The notes: generated from the sequence alone by a model not told the origin. DNA of 64,000 nt from Diphasiastrum complanatum (GCA_029204225.1 CM055100.1:14220538-14284537); one strand, 5' to 3'. Positions 11,396 to 22,120 are shown, numbered from the stretch's first letter. Numbers and translations are program-made.

Positions 11396-11610
11396 TCCCG
11401 TTGGAGATGTATTCTCCCCCATTATTTGACCTCAATATTTTGATTTATTTGCCAATTTGATTCTCAGCATGCTCTTTGAATATTCTGAATTTGATGAAAG
11501 CCTCTGATTTTTGTTTAATGAAATAAACAATTGTTCTTCTGGAAAATTCGTTAATAAAGGTAATGAAATACTTTGCATCTAGCAATGAAGGAGTTTTCAT
11601 AGGTCCACAT
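11396..11610 (-). pseudogene. CoB Copia integrase fragment, left of LARD
   Basis: Translated on the minus strand it reads as the Ty1/Copia integrase core: CGPMKTPSLLDAKYF, then SEAFIKF and IKILRSNNGGEYIS, the latter being the classical LRSDNGGEY motif. It continues, across the LARD insertion, from the segment ending DLLDIVHTN at 22582 onward. One in-frame stop is present. Confidence 0.8.
11606..11610. repeat. target-site duplication of LARD, left (CACAT)
   Basis: CACAT immediately precedes the LARD 5' LTR; the same pentamer immediately follows its 3' LTR at 22582-22586. The host Copia reading frame is interrupted exactly here. Confidence 0.8.
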
Positions 11611-12086
11611 AGTTAAAAATTAGAATTAATCTAATATACATTTTATGTAAGCTCTAAATGTGATGATGTAATTGTTATACAGTTTATTTGGTTTACTGTA
11701 TATGGTTGTGTTCGGGACGTGACCCGTTAGGATATATTGATCGGGCACTGATCCCGTAGACAGCTACTTGAGTTAGCCGGGTAGCCACACGTAGGAAGAA
11801 ATTAGCCTGCACAGTGATTTTGAGCTCATTATGCTATACTCAGGGGCATGTCCAGGGTTTGTTAGTATATGTGGCCATATTGGGCCTAGCTCTAATTTGG
11901 CAGGTGGTAGGCCAGTTTAGTGACACCTGTTGAGCCCATGCAGTTTGGGGCTTTGCTATATGTACAATGTTTCTTCATAATAGACTTAACTTTTGTTGTG
12001 CCATCTTTGAGAGCTTGTGAGGAGTGGCTATGGTGATTGTGTGATGTGATCTGCATACTGCACTAGATCCTAACAGAATTTCAACT
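11611..12086 (+). repeat. LARD 5' LTR, complete copy
   Basis: This 476-bp repeat is nearly identical to 22121-22581. The ends form an inverted repeat (AGTTAAAAAT against ATTTCAACT), not the common TG...CA. The left copy has an extra segment of about 16 bp near 11665 relative to the right one. Confidence 0.8.
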
Positions 12087-12429
12087 CACATATATTTGTA
12101 TGAACAATATCTAACAGATCTTTTGCTGCATGCATATGGTTTGATCTAAAAGAAATGCATATGGTTTGCTTCCCAAAGATGTAGCTATGACAGACAGGGA
12201 GATCGACCTTACCAGAGAGATAGTCGAGATCAAGGCCCATGGATTGTTTGGACACGTTCAAAACAGATGCATAATTCAAGTGTCCTAAGCGATGATGTCA
12301 TAGTAATGCTTTATTGACTAGAACAAAGGTTTTCAAGACTTGACTAGACTTAGAATAGCAATGTGCCAATCTATATAAGTAATCCTGTCTCTTGCCGAGT
12401 GCAAGGATCTTATTACTCCTATCAAAATT
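12087..12429 (-). repeat. duplicated right flank of LARD (CoB fragment) inserted in the 5' LTR region
   Basis: These 343 bp repeat 22582-22924, the CoB pre-integrase segment that follows the 3' LTR, including the leading CACAT. Minus-strand reading gives the same peptide landmarks (LGKRQDYLYRLAHC, KDLLDIVHTN). The right junction is at ATCAAAATT, where it joins LTR sequence starting GCTATATG. Confidence 0.85.
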
Positions 12430-12561
12430 GCTATATGTACAGTGTTTCTTCATAATAGACTTAACTTTTGTTGTGCCATCTTTGAGAGCTTGTGAGGAGT
12501 GGCTTTGGTGATTGTGTGATGTGATCTGCATACTGCACTAGATCCTAATAGAATTTCAACT
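12430..12561 (+). repeat. LARD 5' LTR, 3' remnant
   Basis: These 132 bp match the last part of the LARD LTR (from GCTATATGTAC to CAACT) and are followed directly by the primer site, so this is the original 5' LTR end. The upstream part of the LTR is separated from it by the duplicated flank. Confidence 0.8.
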
Positions 12562-12573
12562 TGGTATCAGAGC
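12562..12573 (+). other. LARD primer binding site (initiator tRNA-Met)
   Basis: TGGTATCAGAGC lies immediately after the LTR end. It is complementary to the 3' end of plant initiator tRNA-Met, the usual minus-strand primer of plant Copia and many non-autonomous LTR elements. Confidence 0.9.
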
Positions 12574-15352
12574 AGCAGAGTGTAGCAGGTATGCATGATC
12601 CAGTAGAGCTATGGGATAGTGTCTTTCACCAGGAAAAATAGCACTCAAAGCGTCTCAGGAGAGAGGACTCCATACGGGGTATAGGCAGTTCGGATGGCTA
12701 GAGATAGCAAAGTTCCTTTGATCGGAGCTTCGGGGAAGATCAAAACAATCGGGTCGTAGGAGAATTCTGGGAAGAATTCTGAAAAATTGCTCAAAACTGG
12801 TGTATTGCTTCAGAAAACGGTTGTGACGGAAAATTGGCTAGAACTTCTTTGGTAGTCCGTCAATTATTGAGTGAAGTAGATCTAAAGGTGGAGCAGGTAG
12901 TAGCATCTCAGGGCTGAGAGGATTTTGAAATCCATTTACCGTGTTAGGAGAAAGGAGTAGTTCTGTGAATTGCCAAAAAGTGGCCTAGTTGAAGAAAAAT
13001 GGAAAGTCATGGATCTTTCTCTGTACTTGACGGAATTGGGCACTGTAAAAAGCTACCCAACATTGCTTAGGTGAGGCCAAGCGATTGCCAGAAGTGCAAA
13101 GTCAGCCATGGAGCAATCATAGAGTAATTATTCCTTCTCTCAGCTATGGAAGAAGAAGGCACCTAGGGTTTGTAAGCAGAAAACCTTGGATCTCTCTTTG
13201 TAGAGAGTCATTTGTGGAGCTATAAAATGCTTTGAATGGCTGCCCTAGGGATGCTGACAGGAGGTTAGAAGGCCATAGCTAGCCGCAGAAGGAAAAAGCT
13301 GCTTAACCTGATCAGGACGGCCACATTTGTGAAAGATTCAACTAGTTTCATCACATTTTGCAATATTTTCATATTTGGCATATTGAGGCCAAAACTTGTT
13401 TTAGACTTAGAGGTTGACTTTTCAAAGTTCATTAGTCTAAATTTCATTTTAATAAACACTTTTTGAAATTGTGGGAAAGATAGAATGCGAGTTTGAGTAG
13501 ATTCAATTTGAATAAGTTGGGTACATTGAATCTAGACCCAAAATTAGTAGGGTTAGCATTTTGGTGGGAAAGCCAAGTGGTCAAATAGGGTTTGGACCTG
13601 CTATAAAAGGATGTAACTCATGGAGAGAGTTATCTTCTCTCTTCTCTATCTCATTTCATGCTTATACATGGTTCTCTTGGGTTCTACTATCCATTGGTGC
13701 ACTATCTTGGTGATTGCTTGCAATTCTATGTGTAGATTTGGATCCACACGTGTGAAATACAGTAGCTTGATGGTTTTATACGGACATCAACAGTACATAA
13801 TCATTTCATTCAAGTTTGATCAAGTTCTATTAGTGTTTGCATCTCAAATTGTGTGTAGATGCTGATTTTTCTACATTGGTGAGATTGGTAGTGTATTTCT
13901 CTTTCTAACCAAAGATCATTCAAGTAGATTGGATCTTAAGGATCTGAAATCTTTCAAACATTCACTTGTATGAAGAGGCAGAAATCCATAGCAAGAGGGA
14001 GAAGAAGGAGACCGTTGCTGGAGCTCACGCGTGTCCAACCTGTGTGGGTGCGTAGCATTCGGAAGGGGCCCGCAGATGTAGGCGTGGGGATCAATGCACA
14101 AAGTAGTTGTAGTCGTCGGGTCAAGAAGGAGGCTTATCTACGGTTGAGATCCAAGGCTTGGGGAGCAGTGTGGACCATAGGATAAAAGGCAACCGGTGAA
14201 TGAAGAGAGAAGGGGCCGAAGGGCCATGAAAGGCAAATTAGCCTTCATTCTCATTAAAAAAATTCATTCTGAAATTGAGTGAAGGGACCCAAAGTTCAAA
14301 GTGAACTTCACTTCAATAAAAATCTTCAAAATGAAGATATAGTTCAAATTTGCAAGCCAATTTGATTTTGGGCCTATCTTTGCCTAGAAAGCACCTATTT
14401 TGGCCATCCTTGGGCCAAAATGATCTCTGAAACTGGCTGCTCAGAACCAGCGGACAGAGCGATGTCATAGATCATGGAGAAACATCTTTCGGGGTGTTTT
14501 CATCACCATTCTATTGAGCGGAGTGCGGGTGACCTAGTGATGGGCCACATTCGCCATTTGGGTACCGTAGGGCCAAATTTGGGACAATTTTTGGCTGGTG
14601 AAACCTGCTACAGGTGGTACAGTGAGGCATTATCACTTCGAAATCATTATTACTTACTCTTGACAGGGTAACAGGGTGTTTGGAAGCGGTAAATGCAGTA
14701 TGGGAGCGAATGGTAGCGGAATTGTGTGGAGAAAGCTAGTATTGGCGATGAATGTGCAGTTTGGTGGCGTGACTACTCATCATTGGCGACAATTTTGAGA
14801 GGACAAGCAATCATAGGTGAGAGGTAGGCATGGTATGCCAGTTACAAGTGAAAACTTCTTGTGATCAGGTTCAACTCTTGGGATTCAAACCAACCAACGT
14901 CAAGTGGCATTTTGGAGGAACGCTCTCATAAGTATGATCGGCACTAGCATTGTCGGGTCAGGTGATAGCTGCATTGACACACACATCTGTATTTTGGAAA
15001 TTTCTTGTTCGAAGAAAAATATGGGCTAGCTTGGAGGTACACACATATTGGCGGTGATAGGTGATGGAAGTGCGAGGTGGTGCCAGTTGGAAGCCATTGG
15101 GCAAGATACCAGACTTGCATTGGACGAGCTGTGTGTGGGACACGCAGAGGATGAAGAACGGGTCAATAATCACACTTTGGATGCTCTTGGCGAGTGGTGA
15201 GTGTGATGATTTTGCGGTTTTGCAGTCGGTAAGTCAATTTTGATCAAGCCATTTTAGCTGTAGAGCAGTTATCGGGTTTGTCATCGAAGAGATACACTTC
15301 AATTGCCAGTTTGGATAAGTCAAGTCAATTTGCCATATCAGTATTGCATCAG
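12574..15352 (+). other. LARD internal region, left part (non-coding)
   Basis: I find no retroviral domain or convincing gene in any frame. The short open frames here look random in composition. A TATA-like box occurs at 13601-13610 followed by a CT-rich stretch, which may be a relic of another LTR. G-rich purine tracts occur around 14000-14230. Confidence 0.6.
13601..13610 (+). promoter_or_regulatory. TATA-like box inside the LARD
   Basis: CTATAAAAGG is a good TATA box match. A pyrimidine-rich tract (about 13630-13660, TCTTCTCTCTTCTCTATCTC) lies at the distance of a start site. Whether it is used is unknown. Confidence 0.4.
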
Positions 15353-15357
15353 GGATG
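15353..15357. repeat. target-site duplication of CoN, left (GGATG)
   Basis: GGATG lies directly left of the 5' LTR. To the right of the 3' LTR the sequence is A-GGATG, so the duplication matches apart from one extra A at the junction. Confidence 0.65.
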
Positions 15358-15994
15358 TGTGAAGAATTGCCAAAAATTGGCAAATCTAGCTTGATCAAAA
15401 ACCATGTAGAATAGTGTAAATTGTGTACATGTGAGGCCATGATGCCACATGGGAAACCCATCCTAATGTAGGTTAGGTCAAGTCAAGAGAGTTGGTCATG
15501 TCTATTTGGTGGTCATCCCTACTTTATAGGACCTACACCTAAGTTTAAGGTGAAAATTTGACGAACCAGCTAACTACCAAGCATAACTCTAGGAAATAGA
15601 CTAGGGTTTCATTTTAGGTCTTACATGCTGGAAATCCATAGTATTTGCTATGTATTTCCTCTCTCCATAGTGAGAAGATAGAAAATTTTTGGAGCTCATT
15701 GGCAATCTCAAGCTAGTTCACTATGTACATTGAGTTTTTGTGATCCAAATGAAACCAAATCAATTTCTACTTGTTTCTCAGGTTGAAGGCCGTACTACAG
15801 CCTGTAGTACACACGTTTGGGCTTGGATTTCAATGTTGATCAATGCTTTTGATTCTTAATGCTTGTTGTTTGTCAAACTGCCAATCTAGATCAACTTTTT
15901 TGTGTCTAGTTTTTTGATAGATTGTTAAGCATCCAATCACTCTTGTGGATCTTTTGTAGATCCATTTATGGTCCTAAAGTATAGTAATTTCACA
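15358..15994 (+). repeat. CoN 5' LTR
   Basis: A 637-bp LTR starting TGTGAAGAATTGCC and ending TTTCACA. It matches 19163-19837 closely. Compared with the 3' LTR it lacks about 17 bp near 15445 and about 20 bp near 15640. Confidence 0.95.
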
Positions 15995-16010
15995 TGGTAT
16001 CAGAGCCAAG
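15995..16010 (+). other. CoN primer binding site (initiator tRNA-Met)
   Basis: TGGTATCAGAGCCAAG starts on the base after the LTR. It is an extended match to the initiator tRNA-Met primer site. Confidence 0.95.
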
Positions 16011-16425
16011 TACAAGAGCATAAGCCATTGATCTAATGCAAATCCATTTTTAGCAAGTTTTGGTGCTAAAAACTAGTATTGAGAGGGAAGCTAGAATCTT
16101 GATTTTGGTGAGGAGATTTGATCCCAAACTTGGTAGGGGTCCAAATCCGTACTATCCACGTGTGTGGGCACCTCTGAACCTGCATTTAATGCATGGAATT
16201 CATTTGATCCAAAAAAATTCAATTTGTGAGCTATTGGTGTAATTTTTGGTGGAGATCCTAGGATAATCTACCAAGATCATTTGCTATTGATTAGATTTGA
16301 ATTTGTTTCATGGAATCTAATTAATCTAGGCTGAGCTCAAGTCCTATTAAGGTTAAAAATAGGTCTTGAAAGTACACCAAGGAAGAAAGAGATTAAGTCA
16401 TTTTTTTGTCCAAAAATAGCCAAAA

Positions 16426-16773
16426 TTGGCGAGATTTGATTGTAAGTAGATTTCACATCATCTTATCTTCATTCCAACTTTGTGAGGGAGTGCTAGAACT
16501 GAGATTATAAGTCCATTTGTTGGATTAGAAATCTAATTTGAGTGAAAAACTACAAGAGAGAGACCTTAGTGAGTTTCTAGAGACAATCAAATCCATTTCT
16601 TGGCAAGATTTGTTTGAAAGTAGTTTTCACTTCATCTTATCTTCATTCCAGCTTTGTGAGGGAGTGATAGAACTGTGATTATAAGTCCATTTGTTGGATT
16701 AGAAATCAAATTTGAGTGAAACACTGCAAGTGTGAGACCTTTGTGAGTTTCAAGTCAATCAAATCTATTTCTT
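16426..16773 (+). repeat. 174-bp tandem duplication in CoN leader
   Basis: Two diverged units, 16426-16599 and 16600-16773, lie in the untranslated leader just before the gag start. They share landmarks such as TTATCTTCATTCCA and AAGTCCATTTGTTGGATTAG. It may carry packaging or dimerisation signals, but this is inference. Confidence 0.85.
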
Positions 16774-16795
16774 GTTTGTAGAAGTCACTAGTAAG

Positions 16796-18952
16796 ATGGG
16801 ATCTGCTGGAGCATACCTTCTAGAAGCTAGTGAGAGATTGAATTCTACAAATTATGCTATTTGGAAGGTTAGGATGGAGTCACTCTTGGTGCTCCAAGAC
16901 CTTCATGAGTTCTTGATTGAAGATGAAGATGAACCTCTAGGTGCACATGAGTTAGCTAGATACAAGAAGAGATCTAGGCTTGCACTTCATTGTGTGAAGA
17001 TGAATGTGAGCAATGATTTGTTGAGAGAAGTATCAGCATGTACTAGTGCTAAAGAGGCTTGGGAGTCTTTAAAATCAATCTATGAATCTAGTAACACTTC
17101 AAGAGTACTCATGCTTAGAAATCAGATTTTGCAAAGCATGAAGAGAAGTGAGGAGAGTGCACAGGATTATGTACTCAGAATCAAGTCTCTCAATAGGGAG
17201 TTGGCTTCCATTGGAGAGAAGATTCATGATGGAGAGCTTGTACAAATTGTCCTTAATGGTCTAGGAGATGACTTTGCAAATTTGGTCCAAATTTTTGCCA
17301 TCCAAGACACTTTGCCAACTATAGAAAAACTTCACAGTGTATTAGTGGCTGAAGAGTGTAGGATGCTCCATGCAAAATCTAGGATGAGTTCCTTGTCTTT
17401 GCAGGATGGTGATGAGAAAGCCAATTTCTCATTCAAGGGCAAAAAGAAGACCAATGGAAAGAAGAAGCATCCAAAGGAGGCCAAAGAAGAGGATGATGCA
17501 TCAAGCTCAAAGGACAAGTCAAAGCAAAAATGCTTCTTTTGTGGAAAGAAGGGGCATTATGCATCTGAATGCTACAAGAGGCTAAGAGCACAAGTGGAGG
17601 AGGACAAACAAGGAAACCTTGCAAAGGAGGAGGATGAGGATGAAGTAGATGTATTCTTGATGGCATCTACATCCTCACCAACAAGCAATAGCAATTCAAG
17701 AGACAATTGGTGGATCGACAATGGGGCTAGCTCCCACATGTCTTGTGAAAAGGACTTTTTCTCAACCTTACACTCTTTCAATGCTGCTAAAAAGTTTGTC
17801 TTTACTGCAAATGATGAAGAGTGTAGGATAGATGGTGTTGGCACCATCTCTTTGTGTCTAGAATCCTCAAAATGCATGGATCTAGAAAATGTCCTTTATG
17901 TATCATCAATCACCAAGAATATGCTTAGTGTTGGTCTACTCTTAGAAAGTGGTTTGGATGTCCACTTTAAGCATGGTGTTTGCTTCATCTTGAAGAATGA
18001 TGTTTGCATTGCAAAGGTATTTAAACATGGAAGATTGTTTAAGTTGGAAGCTAGTGTTGCTTTTGAAAGAATGAGCTTGGCAAAGGAGGAGATCACTCAA
18101 GAGGAGATCTTGGCAAAGTGTGATCTTGCTTGCATTGAGGAGGAGCATCAAAAGGAGGAAGATCTTGAGGATCAGCCTCAAAGCATGAGAGTTCCAAGGG
18201 AGTTCTCAATGACAATGGCCAAGTCATCAAATTGCATGCAAATTGTCCATTCAAGTGTGCATCTTGCAAGGGTGGTGAGCATTGGAGAGTCTACTATATT
18301 TGAATACTTTTTGGAAAGTAGTAGTAGACATGAGGTGACTTGTTTCTTATCTTTAAGATTCATGGTGTTTATTACTTTGTATGACAAGACAATGAAATGG
18401 GATGCTTTGAAATCTACATTTGTTGTTGATAAAGCAATTTCATTGGATAGCTATTTTTGTAATAGTTTGAATAGAGTCATGAAAGATGAAACATCATTTG
18501 CTTTGGAAATCTTTGTGTCCACATGCTTTGTGCATGATCATTCCAATGTAAGGACCAAAGATTATCATATTTCAATGATAGGAATAATGGTAGTGTTTTG
18601 CTCTTCAAGTAGAGATTGTAGAATCTACTTGTTTTCAACCAAAGAATTTGTCAATGGTGAAAATGTGATCTTTCAAGAGTGGAATATTTGTAAACTTGAA
18701 GAAGCACCTTTGGATCAACACCTTATTCAATTCATTGATGTTTTGGAGTCAAGTCAAGTGGAGGATCAAGCTCAAGACCCGAGGACTCCAAGAAGAATCT
18801 TGAGTATCAAGATAGAGCCATCAAGGCTCAATCATATGGATCAAGCAAGGCATGTTGTCTTTGGCAACATTATTTATGCACTTAATATTTTAATTGATGT
18901 ATCTTCAAGTGCACAAAATGCCTTGGAATCCATGGCTTGGCATGATGTTTAG
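16796..18952 (+). CDS. CoN gag-protease polyprotein with novel central segment, intact ORF
   Basis: This is a 718-residue uninterrupted ORF. I use the ATG at 16796 (MGSAGAYLLEASERL) since the frame upstream of it, back to 16772, has no ATG. Residues ~10-200 are the Copia gag (UBN2-type) domain, with LNSTNYAIWKVRM near its start. A basic linker precedes a zinc knuckle with C246, C249, H254 and C259. The protease signature WWIDNGASSHM has D308, but the usual Ser/Thr is Asn (D-N-G), which may weaken activity. A pre-integrase segment ends near GRLFKLEAS. Residues ~430-600 match nothing I know. From ~610 the motif TKEFVNGENVIFQEW resembles the Copia integrase C-terminal block, followed by an acidic linker and an RT-entry-like end (ALESMAWHDV). 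The integrase catalytic core and RT are absent. The long open frame suggests recent selection or recent insertion. Confidence 0.85.
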   Translation: MGSAGAYLLEASERLNSTNYAIWKVRMESLLVLQDLHEFLIEDEDEPLGAHELARYKKRSRLALHCVKMNVSNDLLREVSACTSAKEAWESLKSIYESSNTSRVLMLRNQILQSMKRSEESAQDYVLRIKSLNRELASIGEKIHDGELVQIVLNGLGDDFANLVQIFAIQDTLPTIEKLHSVLVAEECRMLHAKSRMSSLSLQDGDEKANFSFKGKKKTNGKKKHPKEAKEEDDASSSKDKSKQKCFFCGKKGHYASECYKRLRAQVEEDKQGNLAKEEDEDEVDVFLMASTSSPTSNSNSRDNWWIDNGASSHMSCEKDFFSTLHSFNAAKKFVFTANDEECRIDGVGTISLCLESSKCMDLENVLYVSSITKNMLSVGLLLESGLDVHFKHGVCFILKNDVCIAKVFKHGRLFKLEASVAFERMSLAKEEITQEEILAKCDLACIEEEHQKEEDLEDQPQSMRVPREFSMTMAKSSNCMQIVHSSVHLARVVSIGESTIFEYFLESSSRHEVTCFLSLRFMVFITLYDKTMKWDALKSTFVVDKAISLDSYFCNSLNRVMKDETSFALEIFVSTCFVHDHSNVRTKDYHISMIGIMVVFCSSSRDCRIYLFSTKEFVNGENVIFQEWNICKLEEAPLDQHLIQFIDVLESSQVEDQAQDPRTPRRILSIKIEPSRLNHMDQARHVVFGNIIYALNILIDVSSSAQNALESMAWHDV

Positions 18953-19162
18953 TTTTGAAGTGTGCTACATGTATATAGACACATTTATGGAACATCTTGT
19001 AAGGGATCCTCTAAGAGGTGGTGAAAGATCCTTCATGGACATCATTCTCTATTGGAGTCTCAAAAGTTCCTTGTTTGTAGCTGGATTTTTTAGACACTTC
19101 TAAAAGCTTTCATTCATCTATTAAGAGAGTTGTAAATATATCAAGCTAAATTTGAGGAGGAG
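18953..19162 (+). other. CoN 3' untranslated region with polypurine tract
   Basis: A short region between the ORF stop and the 3' LTR. The last 12 bases (19151-19162, TTTGAGGAGGAG) form the polypurine tract next to the LTR. A 69-codon frame covers part of it but has no recognised domain. Confidence 0.75.
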
Positions 19163-19837
19163 TGTGAAGAATTGCCAAAAATTGGCAAATCTAGCTTGAT
19201 CAAAAACCATGTAGAATAGTGTAAATTGTGTACACAAGTGGGTCCCACACATGTGAGGCCATGATGCCACATGGGAAACCCATACTAATGTAGGTTAGTT
19301 CAAGTCAAGAGAGTTGGTCATGTCTATTTGGTGGTCATCCCTACTTTATAGGACCTACACCTAAGTTTAAGGTGAAAATTTGACCAACTAGCTACCTACC
19401 AAGCATAACTCTAGGAAATAGACTAGGGTTTCATTTTAGGTCTTACATGCTGGAAATCCACCTAACTTCAAGAAGGAAGTCGAATTTGCTATGTATTCCC
19501 TCTCTCCATAGTGAGAAGATAGAAAATTTTTGGAGCTCATTGGCAATCTCAAGCTAGTTCACTATGTACATTGAGTTTTTGTGATCCAAATGAAACCAAA
19601 TCAATTTCTACTTGTTTCTCAGGTTGAAGGCCGTACTACAGCCTGTAGTACACACGTGCGCTTGGATTTCAATGTTGATCAATGCTTTTGATTCTTAATG
19701 CTTGTTGTTTGTCAAACTGCCAATCTAGATCAACTTTTTTGTGTCTAGTTTTTTGATAGATTGTTAAGCAAGCATCCAATCACTCTTGTGGATCTTTTGT
19801 AGATCCATTTATGGTCCTAAAGTATAGTACTTTCACA
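19163..19837 (+). repeat. CoN 3' LTR
   Basis: A 675-bp LTR starting TGTGAAGAATTGCC and ending TTTCACA. It differs from the 5' LTR by two indels and few substitutions. Confidence 0.95.
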
Positions 19838-22111
19838 AGGATGCAGATTCCAGTGACGGCAAGGTGCAGATCATTTGGTTTGGGCCATGGACAGGACTTA
19901 CAGGTGGGATTCATGATGGAATCAGGAAGCTGCAAACGTAAATGGACAAAACATGAAGTTTTGGGAGCCAGCTCTAGGTGGGAGAGCTGATGGAGATCGC
20001 ATGGGGTGTGATCGAAGGGAAAACACTATGATGGGTGTTTTGCTAGTGATCTACTAGAGGGGACACTGATGGCGAGGACTTCAAGATGTGCTCATTTGGG
20101 AGTACAGGATGGCATTACAGTAGGGGACCAGTTTTGGACATTGGCATCGATGGGGAGGCATCGATCATCATGGGCATGGATAAGCTACCTATAGCTTTCA
20201 TGTAGTTGGCTGTATTTGTAGGAGTCTAGGCTTGGCACAAGTATTGAAATTTCCATGGTGCAGATTCTCAGGTGGTGAGATCATGGATAAGCCTAGAAGA
20301 AGTCACTCAAAGCTATATACCTCAGTACGATCAGGGAGACAATGGTCTCGAGATCCCGTGAGCGACGACTAAGGGATATGCTTGTGGTGGCATGGTGTCG
20401 GGTGGCACATAGCCAGGGAGAGCGAGTAGATGCTAGGAGCCAGGTGGAGCAGGTGATGCTTTGGGGTTCGGCTTGTCTAGCAGGATGGTGACCAGGATCG
20501 GAGACATCAGGTGAGCATAGTATGTGGATGACGAGTCCATTGGGGTGGCACTCAGGGAGATTCTACAGTTGCTCAGGTATGATATGTCATTTGATGTATG
20601 GACGATGTTCTTCAGCTGGTGCATCATGTGGTGACCTAGGGATGGGTCATGCCTACTTGGAGGTAGGTGGCATGGAGTGTACCTGTGGTGGTACATATCC
20701 TGAGGGCATGGAGTGCATTACGAGGTAATGCGGATCCAGCATGCCCATGGTTGTGAGCCGACAGGGATGGAGATGGTTGCTAAGGGAGTGACAGCTGATA
20801 CTTTGGTGAGTAATTAGGTGAGCTACATAGTCATATGCACAGTAGTCTTCAGGTTGGCGTCACATGTTGTTGTTATCCATCACTATTTGGTAAGTAGGAT
20901 GCAGTTTTTGGTTAGATCCAGTTGGAGTCTAGTTGCACTACAGGTGGACAGATTCTTGGGGAGCTATCAGTGGGTAATGGATACTTGGTGATCAGATGGT
21001 ATAGGGTACAGGGTTGGAGCTATCCCACCTGATATGCTATGGATCGTGGGTGAGTTATTCATCACGATAGTGGATCTAGTTTGCATTTGCTTTGGCTTGG
21101 ACGCTATGATGGATACAGTTGTGGGAAGATAGGCTCCTTGGTGAGAGGCCTATATACTGGTCAAATCAGTGTTGGCAACGTCAAGCATGGAGAGTTGAAC
21201 CTACATGGGATGTAGGATAGGCAGATCATCATCAGTATCTCTAGGAGGTGGGCGAGCTACTCAGGTATAACCTATGGTGAGGTTTGTGTACATTCATTCG
21301 TTGAGTCCTTGGTAGACTCTTGTGCTTGGAGCATGGGGAATGGATGGGGATCAGCTTTCAGGACCTATTGGACAGTTGGATATGCTTGGACGTGAGGACA
21401 TCTTGGTTATAGGTGCGGGCCATGGTTGGAGACCTGATTTGGTGACCAGTGGTGTAGCAGCGGATCTACAGGTGGCACAGGTGTTGGTACGACAGGATAT
21501 CACTTATGGATAGGCCTTGGTCATGTATTTGATGCTTTATCATTCGTGTTGGTTTGCATGAGTGTGTGTGGGCTTGCATGTTGCCTTGTCACGGGAGTCT
21601 AGATCTGAGTCGGAGTCGTATGTGGTTGTGCATTTGCTACAGTGAAACAAAGTAGTCATTTATGCTCATTGACTTGTCATTGTCTACTAGCTGTCTATCT
21701 AGTGAGGGTACAATCTTATGGTGGCAGTAAGATTTCCTCAGGTTGAGCCTCAGTCGCTCATTTATGTCAACTTTACAGGTCTGTGCTTGTAAGTGTCTGA
21801 CAGGATGTCAGCCTAGCTAGATGGAGGATGTAAGTCTCATGGTGGTAGTGGGATTTCCTCAGTTTGAGCCATGTCACTCATGTGGTCCACTTGTGGTCAA
21901 GTTGGATTGGGGACGAGTCAGTTGGTCGAGAGTGTGGTAGACTCTCTGTATGAGCATTGTGTTTACATGATACTTTGTGAGTCAAACCTGGTGGTTTGTT
22001 GGTGTACTTGAGTGTGAGTCAAGTACAGAGTAGCAAGACATGCATAACATCTTTTGGACACTCCAAAAATTGCTACAAATTATTGTTTTCACTCTTATCA
22101 CATTTGAGCTC
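19838..22111 (+). other. LARD internal region, right part (non-coding)
   Basis: A GT-rich sequence with no recognisable gene on either strand. It contains an imperfect direct repeat of about 45 bp at ~21717 and ~21838 (landmark ATTTCCTCAG, TTGAGCC). Confidence 0.6.
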
Positions 22112-22120
22112 AAGGGAGAG
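22112..22120 (+). other. LARD polypurine tract
   Basis: AAGGGAGAG directly precedes the 3' LTR start AGTTAGAAAT. Confidence 0.75.

Larger units (their letters stand above)
15358..19837 (+). mobile_element. CoN: non-autonomous Copia retrotransposon, structurally complete
   Basis: The 4.48-kb element has LTRs with perfect 6-bp terminal inverted repeats (TGTGAA...TTCACA), a primer site TGGTATCAGAGCCAAG at 15995, a purine tract TTTGAGGAGGAG just before the 3' LTR, and a near-perfect GGATG target duplication. It carries one long intact ORF with gag and protease but no integrase core, RT or RNase H, so it would need these from an autonomous relative. It is nested in the LARD and therefore younger than it. 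Confidence 0.9.

Noticed and set aside
16772-16795. Earlier start for the CoN ORF at 16772
   Set aside because: That codon is TTG, not ATG. The first in-frame ATG is at 16796 and gives the usual Copia gag beginning.
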